A stretch of DNA of 64,000 bases from Ehretia macrophylla (GCA_037974665.1 CM075775.1:69054945-69118944); one strand, 5' to 3'. Counted from the first letter of the stretch, positions 23,378 to 35,378 are shown. Program-made: numbers and translations. The notes: generated by a model from the sequence alone, not told the origin.

Positions 23378-23935
23378 CTTTTCAATTTTTTTTGCCCTGG
23401 TTAGGGTTGCCAAGATACATTATCCACCAAATCTCTATTACCGAATCCCACGGAACTATTGGGCAAGACAACTTCGCTTCACGTAGAGGCTGGCCCGCAA
23501 ATCGAGGGCGTAGGGTTTGTGACCAGGTCTCCGTCGCTCCGATGCCCATAACTTTTGATTCGCAAGGAGTTACACGGCGCAAAGCATACCGTTGCAAAGC
23601 TCTATGAGAGCTCTACGAAGGCAGTAGCCAGCTTGCTCGCTGTGCCCGTTTTTGAAGCCCAAAATCGAATGTTTTCATCAGTTTCAGTCCACTTTTCTTC
23701 TTTTGCTCTATTTTTCCATCCCGGATCGTACGTCATGAGCTATTAAAAGGACGACAACCTGACTCGCCGGACATCAGAGGGCCCTACAATGTGCCGATAT
23801 CACGTCTTGCGAGGTTACTGCGTTGTTGAAGCGGATGGGTTGTCGTTAAGCCCATTGGGCCTTTTGAATGGGCCATCTCTCTAGGCTGGCACTGTGAACC
23901 ATTAACACATATAGGAATTGTGCCCTCAACATAAC

Positions 23936-24051
23936 GGGTGCCATACCAGCACTAATGCACCGGATCCCATCAGAACTCCGAAGTTAATCGTTCTTGGGCG
24001 AGAGTTGTACTTGGGTGGGTGACCCCCTGGGAAGTCCCCGTGTTGCACCCC
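23936..24051 (+). rRNA. 5S rRNA gene, copy 27 (3-nt deletion)
   Basis: 116 nt long. Three nucleotides are missing at the 5' end (GGGTGCCATACC), and G56T, G60T, A74T, A80T, A83G and T106C are present. Helix I is shortened and both the A and C boxes carry changes, so it is probably inactive. Confidence 0.85.
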
Positions 24052-24608
24052 CTTTTCAATTTTTTTTGCCCTGGTTAGGGCTGCCAAGATACTTTATCCA
24101 CCAAATATCTATTACCGAATCCCACGGAACATTGGGCAAGACAACTTCACTTCACGTAGAGGCCGAGCCCGCAAACCGAGTGCGTAGGGTTTGTGACCAG
24201 GCCTCCGTCGCTCCGGTGCCCATAACTTTTGATCCGTAAGGAGTTACGCGGCGCAAGCATACCGTTGCAAAGCTCTCTAAGAGCTCTACGATGGAGGTAG
24301 CAAGATTGCTCGCTGTGCCCATTTTTGGAACCTAAAATCGAACGTTTTCATCAGTTTCAGTCCACTTTTCTTCTTTTGCTTTATTTTTCCGTCCCGGATC
24401 GTACGTCGTGAGCTGTTAAAAGGACGACAACATGACTCGCGGGACATCTGAGGGCTCTACAACGTGTCGACATCACGTCTTGCGAGGATGCTGCATTGTT
24501 GAAGCTGATGGGTTATTGTTAAGCCCATTGGGCCTTTTGAAAGGGCCATCTCTCTAGGCTGGCACTATGAACCGTTAACACATATAGGAATTGTGCCCTC
24601 AACATGAC

Positions 24609-24727
24609 AGGTGCGATCATACCAGCACTAATGGACCGGATCCCATCAGAACTCCGAACTTGAGCGTGGTTAGGCGAGAGTAGCACTAGGATGGGTGACC
24701 CCATGAGAAGTCCTCGTGTTGCACCCC
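24609..24727 (+). rRNA. 5S rRNA gene, copy 28
   Basis: Full length, with G1A, C26G, G51C, A54G, C61G, G64A, T77C, C95A and G98A. Four of the changes lie in the A box. Confidence 0.87.
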
Positions 24728-25285
24728 CTTTTCAATTTTTTTTGCCCTGGTTAGGGTAGCCAAGATACTTTATCCAGCAAATCTCTATTACCGAATCCCA
24801 CGGAACATTGGGCAAGACAACTTCGCTTCACATAGAGGCTGGGCCTGCAAACCGAGGGCGTAGGGTTTGTGACCAGGTCTCTGTCGCTTCGGTGCCCATA
24901 ACTTTTGATCTGTAAGGAGTTATGCGGTGCACAGCACACCGTTGCAAAGCTCTCTGTGATCTCTACGAAGGGGGCAGCCAGGTTGCTTGTTGTACCCATT
25001 TTTGGAGCCCAAAATCGAACGTTTTCATCAGTTTCATTCCACTTTTCTTCTTTTGCTCTGTTGTTCCTTCCCGGATTGTACGTCGTGAGCTGGTAAAAGG
25101 ATGACAACCTGACTCGCGGGACATCAGAGGGCCCTACAACGTGTCGATATCATGTCTTGCGAGGATGCTGCGTTGTTGAATCAGATGGGTTGTAGTTAAG
25201 CCCATTTGGCCTTTTGAATGGGCCATCTCTCTAGGCTTGCACTGTGCACCATTAACACATAAAGGAATTGTGCCCTCAACATGAT

Positions 25286-25404
25286 GGATGCGATCATACC
25301 AGCACTAATGCACTGGATCCCATCAAAACTCCCAAGTTAAGCGTGCTTGGGCGAGAGTAGTACTAGGATGGGTGACCCCATTGGAAGTCCTCGTGTTGTA
25401 CCCA
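25286..25404 (+). rRNA. 5S rRNA gene, copy 29
   Basis: Full length, with G3A, C29T, G41A, G48C, C95A, G97T, C114T and C119A. Confidence 0.89.
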
Positions 25405-25962
25405 CTTTTCAATTATTTTTGCCCTGGTTAGGGTTGCCAAGATACTTTATCCACCAAATCTCTATTAACGAATCCCACGGAACATTGGGCAAGACAACTT
25501 CACTTCACGTAGAGGCCGGGCCAGCAAACCGAGGGCGTAGGGTTTGTGACCAGGTTTCCGTCGCTCCGGTGCCCATAACTTTTGATCCGTAAAGAGTTAC
25601 GCAGCGCACAACATACCGTTGCAAAGCTCCCTGAGAGCTCTATGATGGGGGCAGCGAGCTTGCTCGCTGTGCCCATTTTTGAAGCCCAAAATCGAACGTT
25701 TTCATCAATTTCAGGCCACTTTTCTTCTTTTGCTCTGTTTTTCCTTCCCGGATCGTACGTCGTGAGCTGGTAAAAGGATGACAACCTGACTCGCGGGACA
25801 TCAGAGGGCCCTACAACGTGTCGATATCACGTATTGCGAGGATGCTGCGTTGTTGAAGCGGATGGGTTGTAGTTAAGCCCATTGGGCCTTTTGAATGGGC
25901 TTTATCTCTAGGCTGGGACTGTGAACCGTTAACACATATAGGAATTGTGCCATCAACATGAC

Positions 25963-26081
25963 TGGTGCGATTAGAGCAGCTCTAATGCATTGGATCCTAT
26001 CAAAACTCCGAAGTTAAGCGTGTTTGGGCGAGAGTAGTACTAGGATGGGTGACCCCCTGGGAAGTCGTCGTGTTGCACCCC
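25963..26081 (+). rRNA. 5S rRNA gene, copy 30 (CAGAGC variant)
   Basis: Full length, with G1T, C10T, T12G, C14G, A19T, C28T, C29T, C36T, G41A, C61T and C105G. It is the ten-unit partner of 19203. Confidence 0.87.
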
Positions 26082-26638
26082 ATTTTCAATTTTTTTTGCC
26101 CTGGTTAGGGTTGCCAAAATACTTTATCCACCAAATCTCTATTACCGAATCCCACGGAACGTTGGGCAAGACAACTTCCCTTTACTTAGAGGCCAGGCCT
26201 GCAAACCGACGGCGTAGGGTTTGTGACCAGGTCTCCGTCGCTCCGGTGCCCATAACTTTTGATCCGTAAGGAGTTACGCGGCGCGCAGCATACCGTTGCA
26301 AAGTTCTCTGAGAGGTCTACGGTGGGGGCAGCCAGCTTGCTCGCTGTGCCCTTTTTGGAGCCCAAAATCGAACGTTTTCATCAGTTTCAGTCCACTTTTC
26401 TTCTTTTGCTATGTTTTTCCATCAGGGATCGTACGACGTGAGCTGTTAAAAGGACGACAACATGACTCGCGGGACATCAGAGGGCCCTACAACGTGTTGA
26501 TATCACGTCTTGCAAGGATGCTGCGATGTCCAAGCGGTTGGGTTGTCGTTAAGCCCATTGGGCCTTTTGAATGGGCCATCTCTCTAGGCTGGCACTGTGA
26601 ACCGTTAACACATATAGGAATTGTGCCCTCAACTTGAC

Positions 26639-26757
26639 GGGTGCGATCATACCAGCACTAATGCACCGGATCCCATCAGAACTCTGAAGTTAAGCGTGCT
26701 TGGCCGAGAGTAGTACTAGGATGGGTGACCCCATGGGAAGTCCTCGTGCTGCATCCC
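26639..26757 (+). rRNA. 5S rRNA gene, copy 31
   Basis: Full length, with only C47T, G66C, C95A, T111C and C116T. It ends GCATCCC, like many other angiosperm 5S genes, leaving a G-U pair in helix I. Confidence 0.92.
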
Positions 26758-27315
26758 TTTTTCAATTTTTTTTGCCATGGTTAGGGTTGCCAAGATACTT
26801 TATCCACCAAATCTCTATTACCGAATCCCACGGAACATTGGGCAAGACAACTTCGCTTCACGTAGAGGCTGGGCCCGCAAATCGAGGGCGTAGGGTTTGT
26901 GACGAGCTGTCCGTCGCACTAGTGCCCATAACATTTGATCCGTAAGGAGTTACGCGGCGCACAGCATACCGTTGCAAAGCTCTCTTAGAGCTCTACGAAG
27001 GGGGCAGCTAGCTTTCTCGTTGTGACCATTTTTGGAGCCCAAAATCGAATGTTTTCATCAGTTTCAATCCACTTTTCTTCTTTTGCTCTGTTTCTTCGTC
27101 CCGGATCGAACGTCGTGAGCTGTTAAAAGGACGACAACCTGACTCGCGGGACATCAGAGGGCCCTACAATGTGTCGATATCACGTCTTGAGTGGATGCTG
27201 CATTGTTGAAGCGGATGGGTTGTCGTTAAGCCCATTGGGCCTTTTGAATGGGCCATCTCTCAAGGCTGGCATTGTGAACCATTAACACATTTAGGAATTG
27301 TGCCCCCAACATGAC

Positions 27316-27387
27316 GGGCGCAATCATACCAGCACTAAAGTAGTACTAGGATGGGTGACCCCCTGGGAAGTCCTCGTGTTGCACACA
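27316..27387 (+). pseudogene. 5S rRNA pseudogene, copy 32 (47-nt internal deletion)
   Basis: 72 nt long. The sequence jumps from the TACCAGCACTAA region straight to AGTAGTACTAGG. This deletes about nt 24-70, including the A box and intermediate element. The 5' end, C box and 3' end remain. It cannot fold as 5S rRNA or assemble a normal 5S promoter. The surrounding spacer is normal. Confidence 0.95.
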
Positions 27388-27945
27388 CTTTTCAATTTTT
27401 TTTGCCCTGGTTAGGGTTGTCAAGATACTTTATCCACCAAATCACTATTATCGAATCCCACGGAACATTGGGCAAGACAACTTCGCTTCACGTAGAGGCC
27501 GGGCCTGCAAACCGAGGGCATATGGTTTGTGACGAGGTCTCCGTCGCTCCGGTGGCCATAATTTTTGATCCGTAAGGAGTTACGCGGCGCACAGTATACC
27601 GTTGCAATGCTCCCTAGGAGCTCTACGACGGGGACAGCCAGCTTGCTCGCCGTGCCCATTTTTGAAGCCCAAAATTGAACGTTTTCATCAATTTCATGCC
27701 ACTTTTCTTCTTTTGCCCTATTTTTCTGTCCTGGATCGTACGTCATGAGCTGTTAAAAGGATGACAACCTGACTCGCGGGACATCAGAGGGCCCTACAAC
27801 ATGTCGATATCACGTCTTGCGAGGATGCTGCATTGTTGAAGCAGATGGGTTGTCGTTAAGCCCATTGGGCCTTTTGAATGGCGTATATCTTTAGGCTGGC
27901 ACTGTAAACCGTTAACACATATAGGAATTGTGCCCTCAACATGAC

Positions 27946-28062
27946 GGGTGCGATCAGAGTAGCATAATGCACGGATCCTATCAGAACTCCGAAGTTAAGC
28001 GTACTTGGGCAAGAGTAGTACTAGGATGGGTGACCCCTTGGGAAGTCCTCGTGTTGCACCCC
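27946..28062 (+). rRNA. 5S rRNA gene, copy 33 (2-nt deletion)
   Basis: 117 nt long. It belongs to the CAGAG subfamily and has lost single nucleotides around nt 19-20 and 28-29 (AGCATAATGCACGG). Helix II/III pairing is affected, so function is doubtful. Confidence 0.86.
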
Positions 28063-28620
28063 CTTTTCAATTTTTTTTGCCCTGGTTAGGGTTGCCAAGG
28101 TACTTTATCCACCAAATCTCTATTACCGAATCCCACGGAACATTGGGCAAGACAACTTGACTTCATGTAGAGGCCGGGACCGCAAACCGAGGGCGTAGGG
28201 TTTGTGACCAGGCCTCCGTCGCTCCGGTGCCCATAACTTTTGATCCGTAAGGAGTTACCCGGCGCACAGCATACCATTGCAAAGCTCTCTGAGAGCTCTA
28301 CGACGGGGGCAGCAAGATTGCTCGCTGTGCCCATTTTTGGAGCCCAAAATCGAACGTTTTCATCAGTTTCAGTATACTTTTCTTCTTTTGCTCTATTTTT
28401 TCGTCCCGGATCGTACGTCGTGATCTGTTAAAAGGACGACAACATGACTCGCAGGACATCAGAGGGCCCTACAACGTGTCGATATCACGTCTTGCGAGGA
28501 TGCTGCATTATTGAAGCGGATGGGTTGTCGTTAAGCCCATTGGGCCTTTTGAATAGGCTATCTCTCTAGGCTGGCATTTTGAACCATTAACACATGTTGG
28601 AATAGTGCCCTCAACTTGAC

Positions 28621-28739
28621 GGGAGCGATCATACCAGCTCTAATGCTCCGGATCCCATCGGAACTCCGAAGTTAATCGTGCTTGGGCGAGAGTAGTACTT
28701 GGAGAGGTGACCCACTGGGAAGTCCCCGTGTTGCACCCC
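28621..28739 (+). rRNA. 5S rRNA gene, copy 34
   Basis: Full length, with T4A, A19T, A27T, A40G, G56T, A80T, T84G, G85A, C94A and T106C. The C box is altered at four positions. Confidence 0.87.
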
Positions 28740-29299
28740 CTTTTTATTTTTATTTTTGCCCTGGTTAGGGTTGCCAAGATACTTTATCCACCAAATATCT
28801 ATTACCGAATCCCACGGAACATTGGGCAAGAAAACTTCACTTCACGTAGAGGTCGGGCCCGCAAACTGAGGGCGTAGGGTTTGTGACCAGGCCTCCGTCG
28901 CTCCGGTGGCCATAACTTTTGATACGTAAGGAGTTACGCTGCGCACAGCATACCATTGCAAAGCTCTCTGAGAGCTCTACGACGGGGGCAGCAAGATTGC
29001 TCGCTGTGCCTATTTTTGGAGCCCAAAATCGAACGTTTTCATCAGTTTCAGTATACTTTTCTTCTTTTGCTCTATTTTTTCGTCCCGGATCGTACGTCGT
29101 GATCTGTTAAAAGGACGACAACTTGACTCGCAGGACATCAGAGGGCCCTACAACGTGTCGATATCACGTCTTGCGAGGATACTGCATTATTGAAGCGGAT
29201 TGGTTGTCGTTAAGCCCATTGGGCCTTTTGAATAGGCTATCTCTCTAGGCTGGCACTATGAACCGTTAACACATATAGGAATTGTGCCCTCAACATGAC

Positions 29300-29418
29300 A
29301 GGTACGATCATTCCAGTACTAATGCACCAGATCCCATCAGAACTCCGAAGTTAAGTGTGCTTGGGCGAGAGTAGTACTAGGATAGGTGACCCCATGGGAA
29401 GTCCTCGTGCTGCACCCT
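29300..29418 (+). rRNA. 5S rRNA gene, copy 35
   Basis: Full length, with G1A, G5A, A13T, C18T, G30A, C57T, G85A, C95A, T111C and C119T. It is part of a unit duplicated almost exactly downstream (copy 36). Confidence 0.89.
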
Positions 29419-29976
29419 CTTTTCAATTTTTTTGGCCCTGGTTAGGGTTGCCAGGATACTTTATCCACCAAATCTCTATTACAAAATCCGACGGAACATT
29501 GGGCAAGACAACTTCACTTCACGTAGAGGCCGGGCCCGCAAACCGAGGGCGTAGGATTTGTGACCAGGACTCCGTCGCTCCGGTGCCCATAACTTTTGAT
29601 CTGTAAGGAGTTACGCGGCGCACAGCATACTGTTGCAAAGCTCTCTGAGAGCTCTTCGAAGGGGGTAGCCAGCTAGCTTGTTGTACCCATTTTTGGAGCC
29701 CAAAATCGAACGTTTTCATCAGCTTCATTCCACTTTTCTTCTCTTGCCCTGTTTTTCCTTCCCGGATCGTACGTCGTCAGCTGGTAAACGGACGACAACC
29801 TGACTCACGGGACATCAGAGGGCCCTACAACGTGTCCATATCACGTCTTGCGAGGATACTGCATTATTGAAGCGGATTGGTTGTCGTTAAGCCCATTGGG
29901 CCTTTTGAATAGGCTATCTCTCTAGGCTGGCACTATGAACCGTTAACACATATAGGAATTGTGCCCTCAACATGAC

Positions 29977-30095
29977 AGGTACGATCATTCCAGTACTAAT
30001 GCACCAGATCCCATCAGAACTCCGAAGTTAAGTGTGCTTGGGTGAGAGTAGTACTAGGATAGGTGACCCCATGGGAAGTCCTCGTGCTGCACCCT
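29977..30095 (+). rRNA. 5S rRNA gene, copy 36 (near-identical to copy 35)
   Basis: Carries all ten changes of copy 35 plus C67T, exactly 677 bp downstream. This indicates a recent single-unit duplication. Confidence 0.89.
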
Positions 30096-30653
30096 CTTTT
30101 CAATTTTTTTGGCCCTGGTTAGGGTTGCCAGGATACTTTATCCACCAAATCTCTATTACAAAATCCGACGGAACATTGGGCAAGACAACTTCACTTCACG
30201 TAGAGGCCGGGCCCGCAAACCGAGGGCGTAGGATTTGTGACCAGGACTCCGTCGCTCCGGTGCCCATAACTTTTGATCTGTAAGGAGTTACGCGGCGCAC
30301 AGCATACTGTTGCAAAGCTCTCTGAGAGCTCTTCGAAGGGGGTAGCCAGCTAGCTTGTTGTACCCATTTTTGGAGCCCAAAATCGAACGTTTTCATCAGC
30401 TTCATTCCACTTTTCTTCTCTTGCCCTGTTTTTCCTTCCCGGATCGTACGTCGTCAGTGGGTAAACGGACGACAACCTGACTCACGGGACATCAGAGGGC
30501 CCTACAACGTGTCCATATCACGTCTTGTGAGGACGCTACGTTGTTGAAGCGGATGGGTTGTCGTTAAGCACATTGGGCCTTTTGAATGGGCCATCTCTCT
30601 AGGCTTGCACTGTGAACCATTAACACATAAAGGAATTACGCCCTCAACATGAT

Positions 30654-30772
30654 GGATGCGATCATACCAGCAATAATGCACCGGATCCTATCAAAACTCT
30701 GAAGTTAAGCGTGCTTGGGCGAGAATAGTGCTAGGATGGGTGACCCCCTGGGAAGTCTTCGTGTTGCACCCA
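30654..30772 (+). rRNA. 5S rRNA gene, copy 37
   Basis: Full length, with G3A, C20A, C36T, G41A, C47T, G72A, A77G, C105T and C119A. Confidence 0.88.
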
Positions 30773-31329
30773 CTTTTCCAATTTTTTTGCCCTGGTTAGG
30801 GTTGCCAAGATACTTTATCCACCAAATCTCAATTACCGAATCCCACGGAACATTGGGCAAGACAACTTCGCTTCACGTAGAGGCCGGGCCAGCAAACCGA
30901 GGGCGTAGGGTTTGTGACCAGGTTTCCGTCGCTCCGTTGCCCATAACTATTGATTCGTAAGGAGTTACTTGGCGCACATCATACAGTTACAAAGCTCCCT
31001 GAGAGCTCTACGACGGGGGCAGCAGCTTGCTCGCTGTGCCCATTTTTGAAGCCCAAAATCGTTCGTTTTCATCAATTTCATGCCACTTTTCTTCTTTTGC
31101 TCTATTTTTCTGTTACGGATCGTACGTCGTGAGTTGTTAAAAGGACGACAACCTGACTCGCAGGACATCAAAGGGCCCTACAACGTGTCGATATCACGTC
31201 TTGCGAGGATGCTGCGTTGTTGAAGCGGATGGGTTGTCGTTAATCCCATTGGGCCTTTTGAAAGGGATATATCTCTAGGCTGGCACTATGAACCGTTAAC
31301 ACATATAGGAATTGTGCCCTCAACATGAC

Positions 31330-31447
31330 GGGTGCGATCAGAGAGCACTAGTGCACCAGATCCTATCAGAACTCCGAAGTTAAGCGTGCTTGGGCGAGAG
31401 TAGTACTAGGATGGGTGACCCCCAGGGAATTCCTCGTGTTGCACCCC
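31330..31447 (+). rRNA. 5S rRNA gene, copy 38 (1-nt deletion)
   Basis: 118 nt long. The 5' region reads GATCAGAGAGCACTAGTGC, with one nucleotide lost near nt 14 on a CAGAG-type background. The remaining internal promoter is near consensus. Confidence 0.88.
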
Positions 31448-32005
31448 CTTTTCAATTATTTTTGCCCTGGTTATGGTTGCCAAGGTACTTTATCCACCAA
31501 ATCTCTATTACCGAATCCCACAGAACATTGGGAAAGACAACTTCGCTACACGTTGAGGCCGGGCCCGCAAACCGAAGGCGTAGGGTTTCTGACCAGGTCT
31601 CCGTCACTCCGGTGCCCATACCTTTTGATCCGTAAGGAGTTACGCGGCGCGCAGCATACCGTTGCAAAGCTCTGTAAGAGGTCTACGACGGGGACAGCCA
31701 GCTTGCTCGCTGTGCCCATTTTTGGAGCATAAAATTGAACATTTTCATCACTTTCGGTCCATTTTTCTTCTTTTGCTCTATTTTTCCATCCCGGATCGTA
31801 CGACATGAGCTGTTAAAAGGATGACAACTTGACTTGCGGGGCATCAGAGGGCCCTACAAAGGGTCGATATCACGTCTTGCGAGGATGCTGCGTTGTTGTA
31901 AAGGATAGGTTGTCGTTAAGCCTATTGGGCCTTTTGAATGGGCCATCTCTCAAGGCTGGCACTGTGAACCGTTAACACATATAGGAATTGTGCCCAAAAC
32001 TTGAC

Positions 32006-32124
32006 TGGTGCGATCATACCAGCACTAATGCATCGGATCCCATAAGAACTCCGAAGTTAAGCGTGCTTGGGCGAGAGTAGTACTAGGATGGCTGACCCCC
32101 TGGAAAGTCCTCGTGCTGCATCCC
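32006..32124 (+). rRNA. 5S rRNA gene, copy 39
   Basis: Full length, with G1T, C28T, C39A, G87C (C box), G99A, T111C and C116T. Confidence 0.9.
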
Positions 32125-32682
32125 CTTTTCAATTTTTTTTGCCCTGGTTAGGGTTGCCAAGATACTTTATCCACCAAATCTCTATTACCGAATCCCACGG
32201 AACATTGGGCAAGACAACTTCGCATCACATAGAGGCTGGGCCCGCAAACCGAGGGCGTAGGGTTTGTGACCACGTCTCCGTTGCTCCAGTGCCCATAACT
32301 TTTGATCCGTAAGGAGTTACGCGGCGCACAACATACCGTTGCAAAGCTCTCTGAGAGCTCTATGAAGAGGGAAGCTTGCTTGCTCGCTGTGCCCTTTTTT
32401 GGAGCCCAAAATCAAACGTTTTCATCTGTTTCAGTCCACTTTTCTACTTTTGCTCTGTTTTTTCATCCTGAATCGTACGTCGTGAGTTGTTAAAAGGACG
32501 ACAACCTGACTCGCGGGACATCAGAGGGCCCTACAACTTGTCGATATCACGTCTTGCGAAGATGCTGCGTTGTTGAAGCGGATGGGTTGTCGTTAAGCCC
32601 ATTTGGCCTTTTGAATGGGCCATCTCTCTAGGTTGGCACTGTGAAACATTAACACATCTAGGAATTGTGCCCTCAACATGAC

Positions 32683-32801
32683 AGGTGCGATCATACCAGC
32701 ACTAATGCACCGGATCCCACCAGAACTCTAAAGTTAAGCGTGCTTGGGCAAGAGTAGTGCTAGGATGGGTGACCCCTTGGGAAGTCCTCGTGTTGTACCA
32801 C
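32683..32801 (+). rRNA. 5S rRNA gene, copy 40
   Basis: Full length, with G1A, T38C, C47T, G48A, G68A, A77G, C95T, C114T and C118A. Confidence 0.88.
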
Positions 32802-33359
32802 CTTTTCAATTTTTTTTGCCCTGGTCAGGGTTGCCAAGATACTTTATCCACCAAATCTCTATTATCGAATCCCACGGAACATTGGGCAAGACAACTTCGC
32901 TTCACGTAGAGGCCGGGCCCGCAAACCATGGGCGTATGGTTTGTGACCAGGCCTTCGTCGCTCCGGTGCCCATAACTTTTGATCCGTAAGGAGTTACGCG
33001 GCGCACAACATACCGTTGTAAAGCTCTCTGAGAGGTCTACGACGGGGGCAACTTGCTTACTTGTTGTGCCCATTTTTGGAGCCCAAAATCGAACGTTTTC
33101 ATCAGTTTCAGTCCACTTTTCTTCTTTTGCTCTGTTTTTCCATCCCGGATCGTACGACGTGAACTGTTAAAAGGACGACAACCTGACTCGCGGGACATCT
33201 GAGGGCCCTACAACGTGTCGATATCACGTCTTACGAGGATGCTGCGTTGTAGAAGCAGATGGGTTGTCGCTAAGCCCGTTGGGCCTTTTGAATAGGCCAT
33301 CTCTCTAGGCTGGCAGTGTGAACCGTTAACATATATAGGAATTGTGCCCTCAACTTGAC

Positions 33360-33478
33360 GGGTGCGATCATACCAGCACTAATGCACCGGATCGCATCAG
33401 AACTCCGAAGTTAAACGCGCTTGGGCGAGAGTAGTGCTAGGATGGATGAACCCCTGGGAAGTCCTCATGCTGCATCCC
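33360..33478 (+). rRNA. 5S rRNA gene, copy 41
   Basis: Full length, with C35G, G56A, T59C, A77G, G87A, C91A, G108A, T111C and C116T. Both the A and C boxes are altered. Confidence 0.88.
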
Positions 33479-34037
33479 CTTTTCAATTTTTTTTTACCCT
33501 GGTTAGGGTTGCCAAGATACTTTATCCACCAAATATCTATTACCGAATCCCACAGAACATTGGGCAAGACAACTTCGTTTCACGTAGAGGCTGGGCCCAC
33601 AAACCGAGGGCGTAGGGTTTGTGACCATGTCTTCATGGCTCCGGTGCCCATAACTTTTGATCCGTAAGGAGTTACGCGAAGCACAGCATACCATTGCAAC
33701 GCTCTTTGAGAGCCCTCCGAAGGGGGCAGCTTGCTTGCTCGCCGTGCCCATTTTTGGAGCCCAAAATCGAACGTTTTCATCAGTTTCAGTCCATTTTTCT
33801 TCTTTTGCTTTGTCTTTTCGTCCCGGATCGTACATCGTAAGCTGTTAAAAGGACGACAACCTGACTCGCTGGACATTAGAGGGCCCTACAATGTGTCGAT
33901 ATCATGTCTTGCGAGGATGCTGCGTTGTTGAAGCGGATGGTGTGTCGTTAAGCCCATTGGGCCTTTTGAATGGGCCATCTCTCTAGGCTGGCACTGTGAA
34001 CCATTAACACATATAGGAATTGTGCCCTCAACATGAC

Positions 34038-34156
34038 GGGTGCGATCATACCAGAACTAATGCACCGGATCCCACCAGAACTCTGAAGTTAAGCGTGCTT
34101 GGGCGAGAGTAGTACTCGGATGGGTGACCCCCTTGGAAGTCCTCGTGTTGCACCCC
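34038..34156 (+). rRNA. 5S rRNA gene, copy 42
   Basis: Full length, with C18A, T38C, C47T, A80C and G97T. The spacer that follows is the shortest in the window: about 130 bp are missing at 34393/34394, from the palindrome to just before the AAAGGACGAC block. Confidence 0.91.
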
Positions 34157-34583
34157 CTTTTCAATTTTTTTTGCTCTGGTTAAGGTTGCCAAGATACTTT
34201 ATCCACCAAATCTTTATTACCGAATCCTACGGAACATTGGGCAAGACAACTTCGCTTCACGTAGAGGCCGGGTCCGTAAACTGAGGGCGTATGGTTTGTG
34301 ACCAGGCCTCTGTCACACCGGTGCCTTTAACTTTTGATCAGTAAGGAGTTACGCGGCGCACAACATAATGTTGCAAAGCTCTCTGAGAGCTCTAAAGGAC
34401 GACAACCTAACTCGCGGGACATTAGAGGTCCCTACAACGTGTCGATATCACGTCTTGTGAGGATGCTGCGTTGTTGAAGCAGATGGGTTGTCGTTAAGCA
34501 CATTGTGCCTTTAGAATGGGCGATCTCTCTAGGCTGGCACTGTGAACCATTAACACATATATGAATTGTGCCCTCAACATGAC

Positions 34584-34702
34584 GGATGTGATCATACCAG
34601 CACTAATGCACCGGATCCCATCAGAACTTGGTAGTTAAGCGTGCTTGGGCGAGCGTAGTACTAGGATGGGTGACCCCCTGGGAAGTCCTCGTGTTGCACC
34701 CC
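34584..34702 (+). rRNA. 5S rRNA gene, copy 43
   Basis: Full length, with G3A, C6T, C46T, C47G, A49T and A71C. The main parts of the promoter boxes are intact. Confidence 0.91.
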
Positions 34703-35259
34703 CTTTTCAATTTTTTTTGCCCTGGTTAGGGTTGCCAAGATACTTTATCCACCAAATCTCTATTACCGAATCCCACGGAACCTTAGGCAAGACAACTTCG
34801 CTTCACGTAGAGGCCGGGCCAGCAAACCGAGGGCGTAGGGTTTGTGACCAGGTCTCCGTCGCTACGGTGCCCATAACTTTTGATCCGTAAGGAGTTACGC
34901 GGCGTACAACATACCGTTGCAAAGCTCTCTGAGAACTCTACAAAGGGGGCAGCTAGCTTGCTCGCTGTGCCCATTTTTGGAGCCCAAAATCGAACGTTTT
35001 CATCAGTTTTAGTCACTTTTCTTCTTTTGCTCTGTTTTTCCTTCCCGGATCGTACGTCGTGAGCTGGTAAAAGGACGACAACCTGACTCGCGGGACGTCA
35101 GAGGGCCCCACAACGTGTCGAAATCACGTCTTGTGAAGATGCTGCATTGTTGAAGCGGATAGGTTGTCGTTAAGCCCATTGGGCGTTTTGAATGGGCCAT
35201 CTTTCTAGGCTGGCATTGTGAACCTTTAACACATATAGGAATTGTGCCCTCAATATGAC

Positions 35260-35378
35260 GGGTGCGCTCATACCGGCACTATTGCACCAGACCCCATCAG
35301 GACTCCGAAGTTAAGGCTGCTTGACGGAGAGCAGTACTAGGATGGGTGTCCCGCTGGGAAGTCTTCGTGCTGTACCCC
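35260..35378 (+). rRNA. 5S rRNA gene, copy 44 (highly degenerate, probable pseudogene)
   Basis: Length is kept but about 17 substitutions have accumulated, including A8C, A16G, A23T, C57G, G58C, G65A, G66C, C67G, A90T and C94G. The A box, intermediate-element border and C box are all hit. It is the most diverged full-length copy here. Confidence 0.84.

Larger units (their letters stand above)
29161..30514 (+). repeat. Near-exact tandem duplication of one 5S unit
   Basis: 29161-29837 and 29838-30514 are 677-bp copies that I read as differing at only a few bases: one in the 5S gene (C67T), a few near the end of the spacer (GCTGG versus GTGGG) and one G/C just before the join. Neighbouring units differ far more. 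This is the signature of a recent unequal crossover or replication slippage. Confidence 0.88.
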
